Position numbers and translations under genes: made by a program
Assembly: GCF_949628265.1 (NCBI RefSeq)
Contig: NC_088788.1
Coordinates: 13,268,001-13,332,000 of the forward strand
DNA: 64,000 nucleotides
Source of the DNA: Cloeon dipterum
Lineage: Eukaryota; Arthropoda; Insecta; Ephemeroptera; Baetidae
Reading direction: 5' to 3'
Shown: in pieces, positions 20,200 to 33,487 of the stretch
How the letters are laid out: every line of letters begins with the position of its first letter
Numbering within the stretch: position 1 is the stretch's first letter
The notes under the pieces: generated by a model
Seen by the model: only the letters and a program-made list of their open reading frames with translations
The model's database searches: none
What the model was told of the DNA's origin: nothing

Positions 20200-23100
20200 G
20201 AGATGCTACGCGACCTATTTGCATTTATCTGCTTCAGCACGTTCACTGTGCTAGTTGATTAATTTGTAAATTTCGTGTTTCCTCTCAACCCTGCCGAAAG
20301 ATCACGCAAATTGGCATTTTTGTAGTTAGAATTAAGGAAGAATTAATGTTGTAGTGTAGCAAACAATAATAATTAATATTTCTTTTTTCGTGCTGTGTTT
20401 CATTTACTATTTTTGACATTACAAAAATTTAAAATTGCCAGAACTTGGTATAAAAATTGGGCATCAAACATTTGTCGAGCTTGTTACTGTTTGAAGGAAA
20501 ATAATCATCAATCTTAATTCCATCCATGTGGCCATCAACGTGTGCATCTCCATGGCTGCATAGTATAAACTAAAAAATATATAGCAGGAAGCAAATTGTT
20601 CACCATTTTTCTGCCCAGGGTGATATAAAACCGACTTCTTTTGCAGCCTCCGTCCCGTCTGTTACACGCTATCAACATTACGCAATAATAGTTTCCTGCG
20701 CATCATCATTAAAACCTAACGAGGCGCCGCGTTGCAGCGCACAGGCCAACGAACAGCGAATTTTTACCTCGCATAATATGTCAGCTACCTTCTTCTCTGG
20801 AATCGGTCGTTTTCTACCATTATTAAGAGAGGAGTAAAATCACAATCGAAAAGAGGGTTGAGATCTGCTGTTGACGCATTTAATTTGAAAGTACGTCGTT
20901 AAAATTGAAACTGTACAACAGGTGCAGTTGTTCCATCTCCGAAAGGATTTCCAGCTGGAGAGGATCGAATTAATTGCAAGTTTCACGTGTCAAGTGAATG
21001 CGATGGTAGTCGTGTTCACAGTTAAATTAATGAACGAGTTGCAGCAACCCGCATGACACATATGCGGCACTTGTTGCATAACTCGGAATTATTTACATAA
21101 AGCCATCAGAGCATGATTGTTTATTAATGGTATGTTTGCTTTCTGTCACAAGGATTAAGTTTCAATTTATTATACCTGGGCTGACTGTGGATGTGGGTTT
21201 CTGAGGCAGGAAATTAATGTTGGAGGTCTGCAAATATTTCCACACGCCGTTATTATATTATGCTTCCTGGATTGTCCTTTATTGGTCAATTATTTATTTT
21301 CCCTTTCAATTTTTGGCAGGCATCCGAGTTGTTTTGGATATTTTGTTATTATTGCTCTAACTGGGACACAAGCAGTTCCTGTTTTTTTTTTGTGGTTCTT
21401 CAGCTGTTTTTGGGTTGCCTTTGTTTCAGATTATGTAGAGAAAATATGAGCCCTTTAACCCTTTTTAAAACAATTATGGGTGCGTCAATTATTTCTGCGA
21501 TTAAAAATGGAAGGGAAGTAATTAGTGTCGACAACCACCACCACCTCTGCATTTTGCGGGGCTGCAATTAATTAATTAATTTATTTAATTTGTTCCATTG
21601 CTCAGGCTTGGTCGTTTAGTTTGCTTTAGGGACGCAACAAATGCCGTCCGCGGGGAAATAACATGTTTTTTGCGTTGTTGATTTAATAAAGGGACCTTTT
21701 AACGATTTATTTACAGCACGCAGAGATGCGTGCAAAACTGTTTCGACTTTTCCTGGTGGGTGGCATTCCCTTTGCTATCTGCACTAGGTGATAACTTTGC
21801 GGAGGCGGGGTGCACGGCGTTGCCGGGTTGTTTGCTGCTGGGAATAACTGGCTCTGCGGTTGACTTTCCTTCTGGCATGTTTGCTGAATTATTATTATTA
21901 TGAGAATTTGCGTTCAATAAGCAAATTCATGATTTTGGGAAATAACATAAAAATAAAAATCCGAGTATTCTGGTATTAATTTTTTCGGTGGTGCAGAATT
22001 CGTTTTTCCTATATATTTTCTTCTGCAAGATGCTCTCCGATATTTGGGCAGTGGTTCTCTGTATTTGGCTTTGATGTCGACGCCGGTTTGCTCTGGCAAG
22101 CCTACTTATCAGAGCTCTCAGCTTATTGATTTTAATACAAAAATCTCAGAGTCGCTCATAAAAAGAACATACCAACTGGAGTATGGCTTTGCAGGGTTTC
22201 GGAAATAAATTTGAATGAGAGATTTTGGAGGTGGCTTGTCTGATCTTGCAAAAGGTCAAAAGTTGGGCCTCTTGATTATTTTTTGGTATATACATTGACT
22301 TAAGTAAAACTGCGTTGTGTGGTATCATTTTGAAACTCACAAAGGTTAGTATGAGTTGTGCAAATTCTGACCGATCTCATTTCCTCTTTTGGAGATTTTG
22401 ATAGGCAAATTTATATAAAAATTAGAACGGAATATTGCTAAGTTATTTTCAATCATTTTAACTGGACTTTAACTGTGTTTAAAGATTCTGACTATCAAAA
22501 AATGTGTATGCATTATATCCTTCTTCAGACGCCGTGGGAATGAATGGCGTAGGTTATTAGCTCACCGCTCCAGTATCCATATTTTTGTTATGTTAATAGG
22601 GTTTTTAACATTTTCTGCAGTATAACCTGCGCTTCGTTATAGCTCGTTGTTTGGGAGAGCTATAAAATTACACGAGAAAAGATTAAGCTTGTCCCAATTT
22701 GGCTTTATACCTGCACCTGGATTTTCTGGTAGCACCACCACAGTAGTCGACCGTGTCGAAAAATTAATCTTTTAATGCTAAATTAAAACTTAGAGGAAAT
22801 GCGGCGAGAGAGAGCCGGCGCTTATCAGTGAATCTTCTGGGTTCGCGGCGCTTCAGCCGGTGAACGTGCTTACTTGTTACACTCTCACCGAGATTTTCGC
22901 CTGCAAGTTATTCAATTTGAACAAACTTCCTTGTAAAATAGTAAACTATCAAGCCCTGTGAGAATCCCGGAATAGGAAAATGTTTATGATTACTGCGACC
23001 AGTTTTGTTTAGAAACAATGCTCACCGTGACATAATTGATATTTATATTTTTCTTGTCAAATTTAAAAGACTAAACCCTAAAAATTTTGAGCGTAATTTC

Positions 23101-24989
23101 CTCTTTTTTAATTGCCCAATTGGCTTTCTGGGCCCTATATGCTGGCACATAACAGTTAATCTGATTTGCATTCAAATTTAAGATTATGAATATGAATTTT
23201 TGCTAAGTAATAGTACATCAAAGTGCAGCTAGCTTGCGTTTTCCATTTGACGAAGAACATGTGCTGAAGACGTGACATTGATTGCTGTACATTTAAAGTA
23301 GGTCATAAAAAGGCAAACTCTGGCGTCAGCGTCCCATCTGCGGTGCACTGTGTTTGCGAAAGTTTATTCCACAAAATTGCTGATTTTCCCTGCAAAACCT
23401 TTGCTGAAATGCGTTGAAATCATCTAGATGCATTTATTTAACTTTAGATGAACCTGACATCAACGGTTTTAATCACATTTCCGCTGCAGACTGTTTGGTA
23501 TGTTGTGCTTTCATGCTAATTGCGGCAGAGCAAAATAGACGCTAGAGAGATGTTTCGCAACAAGCCATTACTGCTTGAGGTTTGATTCATGCATTTTGTA
23601 CATTTATAGGTATGCCACGTGCGTGACCTGACACTTGCGATGGTTGAACTAGAGGACAACAGTACCTCCATCACGAACCGCATTACAGCTCACGGCAAAT
23701 AGTGAGCTAGTCGATAGAGCATTTGGAGCGAACAATCAATGATATGGAGAGCCGGAACTTTGGTTTTGTGGACAAAACATTAATGTATTCCAATTTGGTT
23801 TATTATTGCAACTTTTCCCATGAAAAAATATTTTTTTAATTATACCAGCCAGCCTACAAATGTTTTTACAAAAAACTCAGATTATTTCCAAAAAATAATA
23901 ATATGATTTCGCTCTTAAATGCAGCAAATCCAAATTCAATGTTAGAAGAACATTTACGAGGCATAATTTAGACTAATTTAACTAATAGTCTTGATTAGAG
24001 CTTCCTCGCATTAAAAAATTCAAATCCGTCATTAAAAAACAAATAGTGTAACAATAAATATACGTTAAAAATCTGTTTTCCAGTTCAGTGTTATCGCCTG
24101 TAGTACAAACTCCCGCTAAATTTGTGTCGTAAGTGAAGAATTTTTGAGGAACAGTTCTTCAAGAGTTATTGAACTAATTTCTCACCCGCTATTAAATGTA
24201 GATTTGGTTGATCTATGAAATCATTTTGTCTAAATACATATGGTTACGTTATTGGTGCAGAGTTGCCCTGCTGAATTATAATAAAGATTAATTTTAACCT
24301 AAAAAATTAAATTTATAAACTTTTGTCACATTATGTTCAAATACTACTTATCTCTAGAAAAATTACCTAATTAATTTTCAGTTTTTGGAAAACAATGCAA
24401 TCCGTTTTTATTAAGCAAAGAAAAAAGTTCGTAAAAATTCATTAAAAAAGTCGAGAATCGAGAAATAGTTGATATGTATTGCAAAAATTTGATTTCTTTC
24501 GATTCGCCTCGTCAAATGATTGAACAAAAGTGCCAATTTTTTAAATGTTTACATTCAAAACCCCATAAGACTTCATACTGAGGTTTTGCTGGATTACTCA
24601 CCGATGGCGCTAGATAGAAAAGAAAATAGTACTTTTAATTTCGGTCGGTCTGTTGGGTTTCCTTGTCAGTGCGTACTCGGTGTGTCTCAGCATTTCTACC
24701 AGCCAGTGCTCTTTCGGCTCCAGTGGCTCGTTTTGCAAAAGTGAAAATAATGGCTGCGATAAGGGGATAATAGAATGAAAGAGACTCAAGGCGAAGCGCG
24801 CGCTAACTCGTTTATGGGACGCTCTCTTCCTTCCACCAGCACAACAAACGTGAATTGCGGACGCCATGCACTTGGAAGTCTCTTCAACGAAGACACTAAC
24901 TATCCGCGCCGAGAAAGAAAGATGGGAGTCATTTTCACATTTTATTCGCATTTTTATCAGCGGTTCGATCGACTTGATATCCCCCGGAT

Positions 24990-25032
24990 CACGTGATTCG
25001 CGGGAAAATTAGGTGACGTCATAGGTCAAAGG
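24990..25032. promoter_or_regulatory. Cluster of E-box, CRE palindrome and nuclear-receptor half-site
   Basis: Within 43 bases lie CACGTG (24990-24995), the full CRE palindrome TGACGTCA (25014-25021) and AGGTCAAAGG (25023-25032), an extended nuclear-receptor half-site. The cluster sits at the edge of a GC-richer island in otherwise AT-rich DNA. An enhancer or promoter role is inference. Confidence 0.3.
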
Positions 25033-27932
25033 GACGAACGGAATTCGCATCAGACAGATCGATCGATTTGCGTTACGGCTGGTATGTGCGCTCAAAGTCA
25101 AACTTATGATATTTAAAAAGTGATCATCGCTCCTGTAATTTAAAATAGACGTAGTCATAATACCTGTAAGAATCACCTTTTGCTAAAAGAAACATTACAC
25201 GATTTTGGTCCTCTGGGCCGGATCACTCTTTTTCATTTAGAGGGAAACTAGCCAGAAAATAAAGAATATAATTATTTTATCCGATATAGTAGTAAGTCAT
25301 TGCACAAGTTTTTATAGCTATCCAAATTATTTCAATGCTCTCTGTACAGTCATGGAAAAATTACTGATTTTATCTGGAGACTTATTTTCCTAAAATAGCA
25401 TTATAAATTTTAAGTTCCGTATTCCATTACACTCCCTTGCTTTCGAATGGCTGCAACCCTAATGTCTCCCTGACTCAAACGGGCGTCTGCTTAAAAAAGT
25501 GACGTGCGCTCAGAAATGCAAGACCTCAACGAAGCCAAATCAACTTATCCAGAAGCAACAGGCTCATCCGTCCAAGTGGCCATCGGAGTTTGTCCCGAAC
25601 AGACAATGCATCCACTCATCATCTCGCCTCAATATATACAGCCAAAAAGCATGCGGCGCTCCAACCTCGGCCTCGCAAATTAACGTACATTGATGTTAAT
25701 AGCCTAAATTCGGTGCTGCTAATTTCGTTGAGGTGTTGACCTAGTGTTGTGCCCCAAAATATTAGGTGGAAATTTCAAGAACTATACAGACCTATGATAC
25801 AAGGGCTCAAAGATTGCGATTTTTTGTGATTTATTTTTAAAATTGAAATTTTTTATAAAGGTTCTGGTTTTGTTTGCTCTGGTTGATTTTGAGATACATT
25901 AAAAATTTTGATTTCTAAAATAGTTTTATGACATACTGAAGAATATGTGATTGCTTTATAGCTGTATAATATCTTTTTGTGAAGTCGCAAATATGAAATT
26001 GTGAACGACGGTTTTTAATATTGTACAATACCATACATTATTCATTCAATTTTTAAAACACCTTCAACATATGTTGTTTCCTCCGCTTTTAGTATAGTAA
26101 CAAATCAGCAGTTATTTTCTGACTCAATTTTATACCTGCCGCGCAGAGACACTGATTTTTCTACAGAATTTAGACAGAAAAATCTTCACCAATCGATTTC
26201 TGTTAAATTTAAACCTGTTTTTCTGCGTCAATGTTCTAATTTGACGGAATGGTCTCGCAAGTGAGAGTCTGTCTGGCTGGTCAAGCGTGCGTTGTTTATG
26301 TCATGCGAGCCGGGAAGAGATTGTGCCACCAAATAAATGATGCGTTTTTGCGACCAGTGTCACGCGCGCGCAGATTTTCCAACGGGCAGACCGCAGGTTT
26401 TTTGTACTGAATAATTTAGCATTTGGCAGCCCTACTTCGTGCACGAAAGTAAGCTTGCACTGAGCACACAGCCGCAACCATTCACAAAATACACTTGAAA
26501 CAAAAATATGCCCGTGTGTTTATGTAGGCCACGTTTTCCAAATTACCTTAGCTATCGTATTTGCAATGCACACACGTTTGCCGTAAAACAAAGCAACTTC
26601 TCTCTTTTCTTTTTTAATTCACATAAATTAGCTTTCCCCAAAAATATGCAAAATTTTAGTATCAGAGAGAGCAAACTTCTTAAATGAGATGGAGATATTT
26701 TATTTTTTATTTTGCTGCGCATAATTTTCGTTTGCTAGGGAGAGGAAAATGTGAATCAAATGACCAGAAATAATGTGTCTTCCTTTCTTGTTAAAATATT
26801 TTATAACTATACAACAATTGTTATGTGAAATTTTTATTCTCTTTATTCTCTTCTTGTATTTATCTCAATTTGCCAGGTGAAAATAGCTCCAATGATGCTT
26901 TGATGCAGAGGAAATTCCATTTTACACACTTCCTTGCCTCCGACACAACAATAGAGACGGAAAATGAGCGATTTATGAGATGTGAAAGTCCGCCGCAATG
27001 AATATTCATTATTTTCGCATTGTCACGCATGCAAATGTCACCGACAGGCGCAAGAAGGCACCATCACTCATTCTCACAAGCAACCCAGTGAAAATGCGCA
27101 CCAATTGAACAGCGGGCATAGCGAATAAAAGACTCGTCACCTCTGACCTACACCGAAAATCGATGGACGTGCTTGTCGTTTTTTCTCCCCCATCCCCCGT
27201 TAAATTGAGATGATCGTTGCTCGGGAGCAAATATTGGTTTAAGCTCTGATAAAAGGTCTCCGCGTTCGTTTCGCACAGGAAAACGAAGGATCAATTTTTG
27301 ACGAGCGAAAGATGCTGCACCAGAGTGTCTCTTTGCAGCTTGTTATTCTTCTCTGACGTTGACAAATTGACTTCCAGCCCTGGCAGGTGCGGGAAATACA
27401 TCAATGCCAAGATGAAACTAGGATGAGGAAATGGAGATGTTTATTTTATATGGTTTTGCTGTTCCCAGTGCTTGTTTTCGATAAATTTAAAATAAAAAAT
27501 ACGCGTTTTTCGGTTTTTAGATAGTTAAAAACTAAGACGCACCATTCGGCTCCGCTTGACCTAGAGGGTATTATTTATAATGGCGGGAATTAAAATCATG
27601 ACAAGTTCATACGTGCCATGGGACTTCTTATGAAGGTTTTCAAAATTATAAAGTCAAATGTTTATGGCCACGTTATTAGACACGAATGCATTCTTTACAT
27701 TGAATTGAAATGCCAGACATTTTCCTCAAAGCTTTAAGTTACGGTACTTAAGTAGAACATATTTTTTTTAATTTAAAGTTGGCAATCTTTTTAATATCAG
27801 TTTATGGTGCAAACAATGGAAATTAATTATTTGCGAGTTCAACTTGCATGCCAGTTTATAAAAACACCAAGTAGATGCGATGTCAAGCTTGAAATCTTTT
27901 TCGCAGTCACAGCCAAGCGCAGTCCTTCAGTC

Positions 27933-27959
27933 TCGCGTGTTAAGTTGCTTAACACGCGA
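27933..27959. repeat. Inverted repeat, 12 bp arms with 3-nt loop
   Basis: TCGCGTGTTAAG (27933-27944), loop TTG, then the exact reverse complement (27948-27959). It could form a short, stable hairpin in RNA or DNA. No gene is nearby. Confidence 0.85.
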
Positions 27960-29555
27960 TTTCAAAACTTTGCATCCACGCTGGTGCAGAATTTATTCCA
28001 TTCGGCTAAATATCGTCTACGTGGAGCAGCGGACAGACGCAGCAGGAACGGAAACAATGGAAGTTGAAGCGAGCTGCGGATGACACGTCGTCATCGCGGG
28101 CCTCGCTCGCAGCGCAGCAGACGATTGGCAGCCGGTTTATTTCTGGATTCGCGAGCTTTGAACGGACCGCGGCGCCGCCAACGCGCCAGACCTTGCCATT
28201 CACGCGTTGTCACGCATGACCCAATGCAATGCAAAATACACACGGGCACAACACGTGCTTTTTGTATGCGGTACAGCTCAAAGCGACCGAGTCAAAGAGT
28301 TGAAAGTTGATTTCAAAGGATGCGACACAGCGCCGTTGCAAAAGCGTTTTGACTCTTCAAAAGCGTCTGCTCTCCGTTTAAGTGCTGCGATGAACAGTTT
28401 GTGAGCCGACTGAAAATGAAAAACGCGAGGAGTCGAGTGTTCTTTGTCGACGCTTTTCACTCATGCCATTTTTAGAGCTTAAAACTTTGACAAATAAGAT
28501 TTTTTAATAAAATAATAGAATGCTTTAGCTCTTAGACTTTTCATTTTAATGCTGCACGGAATGAGCTTGTATTTTTGTCTTTGGGCCAATTTCTCAAAAT
28601 CAATGGTTCAAACTAAACGCGTAGAGCGGAATGTCATACAGACAAATATTTATAGGTGACAGCTTTGCATAATAAATTTACAATGTCACAAAACAGTCAA
28701 CCACTCGAAAAAATTACACACTAAAATTTAAGCTTATTAGGATAATTGTAAGTTTTTTACCTCTGCTCAGGGTGTCGACAATGCCTATGCCTATTTCAAA
28801 CCATAAATTACTAATTAAGATGTCTTTTGGCCAGTAAAAAGAATTAATCTGATGAATACAAATCAGCGAGACGTTAATAAAAGTTCTTTTATTGGAATTT
28901 TATGGATTTTCTCCTTAGTTAACATATTTTTTATATATTGCATGACACGACTCACTGATCAGTGAAGCATTCACTGGATTGCGTAGCCAAGTCTCGTACC
29001 AAGTCACGGGACCAGAAATACTCTTTTTGAATTGAGTTTTGAGGTTAAATGCAAAAACCGAAATAGGTTAATACGTTTATGACGCGACACTCTCACGACA
29101 GTTTTGCTTGTGGTAGACCACTCAATCAGCGCAGTCAGTGCCAGCACCGACTGCTTTTGTTTCTAGAATAAAGTGTCATTGCGCAACGAGCACGCACGTA
29201 TTTGGATTTCTCAAAGCTATACGTGACAACGCGTATTCGATATTATGCATCCATCGCACAGATTCCAAAGTTGAACGCCCTTTGAGAAAAGCGAGAGTGA
29301 AGCACCGCGAAAAACAAACACACGCGTGTCATACATATATTTATGAATCTGCTTGATCAGTGATTTCACTTTGACTGACTTTTGAAAGCAGAAACGCTGC
29401 TTCTGAATTTCGAGATGAGTAGAAAATTTCGAGTGGGGACGTCCGGCCCCCGGAGGGATCGGTAGGAAGGTGCCACCACCTCTCTGCTCTCACCTTGTGC
29501 GAATGAGGCCACTTGCACTCGTCGAACCTGCGCTCAGTGTTCGTCAGGTGCTGAG

Positions 29556-32500
29556 ATGAAGCAGCTGTTGTTTTTCGCCCTGCTCGTGGCCTGCGCCGCC
29601 GCGGCCTCTACTTTCAATCAGGTACGTATTTATATACTTGAAATTGTGCACACAGCATGAAGGTGCAAAAGTGATTGTTTTCTTTCACTCTAATGCGATT
29701 TCTATTTAAATGCGACGCTCCAATTAGTGCTTGTACACCGATTTCTTCCCAAAGCAAATTTATTTTAATCGACTTTCCTTGCAATCGAAAGTGCATGATG
29801 TTTGATTTGCACTTTATTGGCGAAAGTAAAATGCAACTATCTTTGAATGAAATAAAAATTACAAATTACCCTGATAGTTTGGCAAATTCTAAATTACCTT
29901 TGGCTTTCGTAGATTTTTGATAGCCCGTGATAAAATGCTAATGGAAGTTTTTGGTTGTTTTTCCTTTGATGAACGCTAAACAATTCCACGAAAAATGAAT
30001 TTACATCGATTTTAAGGAATTGCTATTTTTCAGTTGTCACAAATAACTAATTCAAACTGTGTTTGCATGCTGCATGCCACAAAAACAATGAATTATTTTG
30101 CAATACTAAGCACGTACTTTCTGTTTGAACGTAGAGAGGATGCACGGGATGTACTCAATAAAAGTTTACGCTCACAAAGCATTACATCGGACAAGATTTA
30201 TAGTGCTGTTATGTCAGCAGGCTCAGGGCTGATGAGCAGATCGTAATCGAGTTACATTGCATAAGCAATTATATGCAACTAACGCTCACTTTCTCCACAC
30301 GCAAAGCAATATAATCTCTTCTCTAGCATCGTTCAGAGCAGAGTTACCGGTGCTCTAGGGTTGCCCTTTCGGCGGCGACACGCACGAAAATTAATAAACC
30401 CGACCAGAGAGGAAATTGCTAATCATGCGTGAGGCTGCGGATAGCTCCGTCGTTTATCGCTGTTTTTACGATTCGCTGTAGGTAATTGCGGTCAAGAAAG
30501 AGACGTCGTCGATCATTAAAAGTGAAAGGCCGGTAGAAAAATTTAGCCCGCTTTTTCGAGCAATTTACGAGAGCAGAGAAATAAACCAGTTTTTGTCAGT
30601 GGAAGCGAGACGTTGCACACGAAACGTTTCCAGCTCTTGATGCTAAAAATCACGTCTCTCCTAAGACCAGAAATGCAAGGGCGTTTGAATCTCGGCCAAG
30701 CGTGTAATTGAAGAGCTGGAGAATAGCGACTTAATTACGATAAATTTTTGAAATTCATATTCTGGGACAAGGCTTGAATTCATTTCATCTCAAATATGTG
30801 TGAATGACAATGAATAATAAACATCCGTATAATCAAATATTTAAAAATCCAAGCCAAATCCCCAACAAACGTGTTATCCGACCAGTTATGACTTGTAACT
30901 TTCAATTTGAACATTTATTTCATTTAAAGAAATCAAAATAATCTAACAATGAATAGAACAAAAACAGAAACAATCTTAAATCTTGACTTAAAAGCGCTTA
31001 GATTACATTTTATTTCATGGAGGACCGTTATAAGAAATTTGGGTTATTGGAACCGTTGGAACCAAATCAATATAATGGATATCTTTAATCACCGGCATTT
31101 CGGAGCGGTTCTGTTGCTCTGCTATTTCTGCGACTGCAATATTTTCTCATGCTTCACTTCACATTATTTACAGCTGTCACTGCGCAAAAATCAGTCAAAA
31201 GCATCTCCTCGCTGCAAAGCTCCAGCTGTTTCGCCACAGAGAGTAGAAAAAGTCATCAACCAATGTCAAGACGAGGTTAAATTAGCCATCATCCAGGGTA
31301 AGAGACATTTATATTTCCCCAGCTGCACTAGCGCATGTGCTGTTATTTTGAAAATGTGTTTCCTTGTGACTCTGCAAAAGAAACGGGAAGACTAATTTCC
31401 TCCTTGCAGCCCTATAAAACATATTTTCCTTTTCCTCAATCAAATTGAACCACACGTGCAGACGGAAGCCACATACTACTCAACATGCCATAAAAATTGA
31501 TCTCATTTTTTACTTTTTGCCTGCGCTTTGGAGCATATTTGAAAACTGCAACTTGAATCTTTATACTTGTTTATTCTTGCAGTCAATACATACAACATTA
31601 AAAGAAATTAATGCATGAAAAGGCAAATCTAGTTAGCATAGTATTGAAAAAACGAAAATATCACATAGGCTATAATTTCTCGCCGCACAATCGGGATCAC
31701 AATCCATTTAAGTATTAGAAAAGGTGGGAAAACGTATTTTATAATATCTATACAAAAAGATACTGTGTACAAAAGTGTATTTTATTATTCATATCAAACA
31801 TGGCTCAACACACAAAATCGTAGATCGTTTCTAATTTATAAAAAGCGTTTAAAATTAAAAGCAAAAGTTGAGTTCTATTGAACCTGCTCTGAATAGGAAA
31901 AGAGGTTGAACAGAGCAGAGCCTGCAGATTGCTTGCTAGAGCTGCAGACATATTTTTTCACTTCATCTTGAGAATTTTATATTAACTTAAGAAAATAATT
32001 TAACAAGCCATTTACTGGTGAACATTGAGTTCGTAAATTTAAAAAGAGCTGCAGGGGTGCGAGAGATGGATAAAATTTACGAGACTCTCTTACTCTCCAT
32101 CTCATCTACTTTGATTTAATTTTCTCGCAGAGGCGCTGGACAGCCTGCAAAACGTGAAGGAAGAAGAGAAGCTGCAGCACGGCATTCAGCGATTCAAAAG
32201 GCAGACTTTCTCCGACGACGAGAAGAAGATTGCAGGGGTAAGCCGTGGAAAAGTGTGCAAACCTCTGACATTCGCGATTCTCTTATATTTTTCAGTGCTT
32301 GCTGCAGTGCGTCTACAGGCAAGTGAAAGCGGTGAGTCTTTGGCTTAATCATTTTTTCGATCCATAGTTCATGTGGGTGCTGCTGAGAGCAAAAATGCGT
32401 GCGTTCAAAAGCCGCAAGTGCATGAAGCAGCAGCGATGCGGGGAGAGTCAAAAACCCAAATCACTTCACTTCCGACTTTATCAGATGTTTGATACGATCG

Positions 32501-33117
32501 CTTTCCGCAGGTCGATCAACTCGGTTTCCCTGAAGCTCAGGGGCTCATAAAGCTGTACACCGAAGGCGGGGACGACGAGGAGTATAGCAACGCCACTTCA
32601 AGGGCCGTGCACGCGTGTTTGGCCATCTCTAGCAGGGTGATCGCGGAAAAATACCAAGGTATTTTAACATGTTATTGGATATGAATTTAAAATCAAGAAA
32701 CAGTCAGGTCCATTTGAGATAAGGAATTTTTAAATCAAACTGTTCATCTTTTTCATTTGTAAATTCTTTACAAAAACTAAAAATCTTTCTCATCAAAATT
32801 TTGCTGCAATTTTTTTAATTTGTACAATAAATTCTTCAGGAGTTTAAATAGACAACAGAACTCGTTGTCAATTCAGCATAGTATGCTTTATCAAAATAAT
32901 TTAAATTCACTTGCCGTTTGTGATCCACACCTTGCTAGTGACAGGAAATATTGAAAGATAAATTATTTAATTTCAGAACCTGGTCTTGCCTGCAACGTTG
33001 CTTACGACGTCTTTGAATGTGTGACCAACGAAGTTGCCAAGGTGATAAAAAGATTGATGACCCTTATATAAATGTTTTCTAACGAGTGAATGTTTCCAGT
33101 ACTGCGGGAAGATTTGA
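29556..33117 (+). CDS. Odorant-binding protein (PBP/GOBP family), seven exons
   Basis: Exons are 29556-29621, 31174-31297, 32131-32237, 32296-32331, 32511-32658, 32977-33041 and 33100-33117, giving 187 residues. The signal peptide is MKQLLFFALLVACAAAAS. The OBP cysteine skeleton is clear: C1 in NQCQDEV, C2-x3-C3 in CLLQC, C4 in HACLA, and C5-x8-C6 in CNVAYDVFEC. Spacing C1-C2 is 46 and C4-C5 is 18, both longer than in classical OBPs. Two more cysteines are present, before C1 (SPRCKAP) and at the C-terminus (YCGKI), so it could form a fourth disulphide like a Plus-C or atypical OBP. OBPs carry small hydrophobic ligands in sensillar lymph or other secretions. A polyadenylation signal lies at 33482. 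Tissue and ligand cannot be told from sequence. Confidence 0.9.
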
Positions 33118-33481
33118 GCCCCGAAAATCACATATCATCCAGCACATTATAGGATTAGAGCAACAAGGATCCTGCGATTCATCTCCAACTCTCACTTTAA
33201 TTTGATCCACCTGTTATTTTCTGTATAGCATCATCTGTGTTTTAATACTCTTGAATATACGTTTATATGTATTTATTAAATTGACTCATATGTAAAATAA
33301 TTTGAAGTAAATTTTCGCTTCCAATAGCCTCATATATGTCAGATCACTATAATTTGGAAGAAAGTTTCTCTCTGATATGTGTTATTATCATTACTAAGGT
33401 ATCTCTATTGTATGTGTTCATTGGATATTCAATCGATCATATAAATTCGAACAGTTGTTGATTCGTTAATTTTTGTATAGA

Positions 33482-33487
33482 AATAAA
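33482..33487 (+). terminator. Polyadenylation signal of the odorant-binding protein gene
   Basis: AATAAA lies 365 bases downstream of the stop codon, in AT-rich sequence. Confidence 0.5.

Larger units (their letters stand above)
20200..29555. other. Large intergenic region without recognised genes
   Basis: About 9.3 kb, mostly AT-rich. Open frames are short (the longest about 110 codons) and none resembles a known protein. Items of note: a TATA-like GATATAAAA at 20622-20630; a motif cluster at 24990-25032 (E-box, CRE, AGGTCAAAGG); GC-richer islands near 22800-22870, 24770-25070 and 27990-28450; and a strong inverted repeat at 27933-27959. No RNA gene was recognised. Confidence 0.6.

Noticed and set aside
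21711..21917. 68-codon Asn/Ser/Pro-rich minus-strand frame
   Set aside because: No splice partners or family resemblance; length is within chance expectation.
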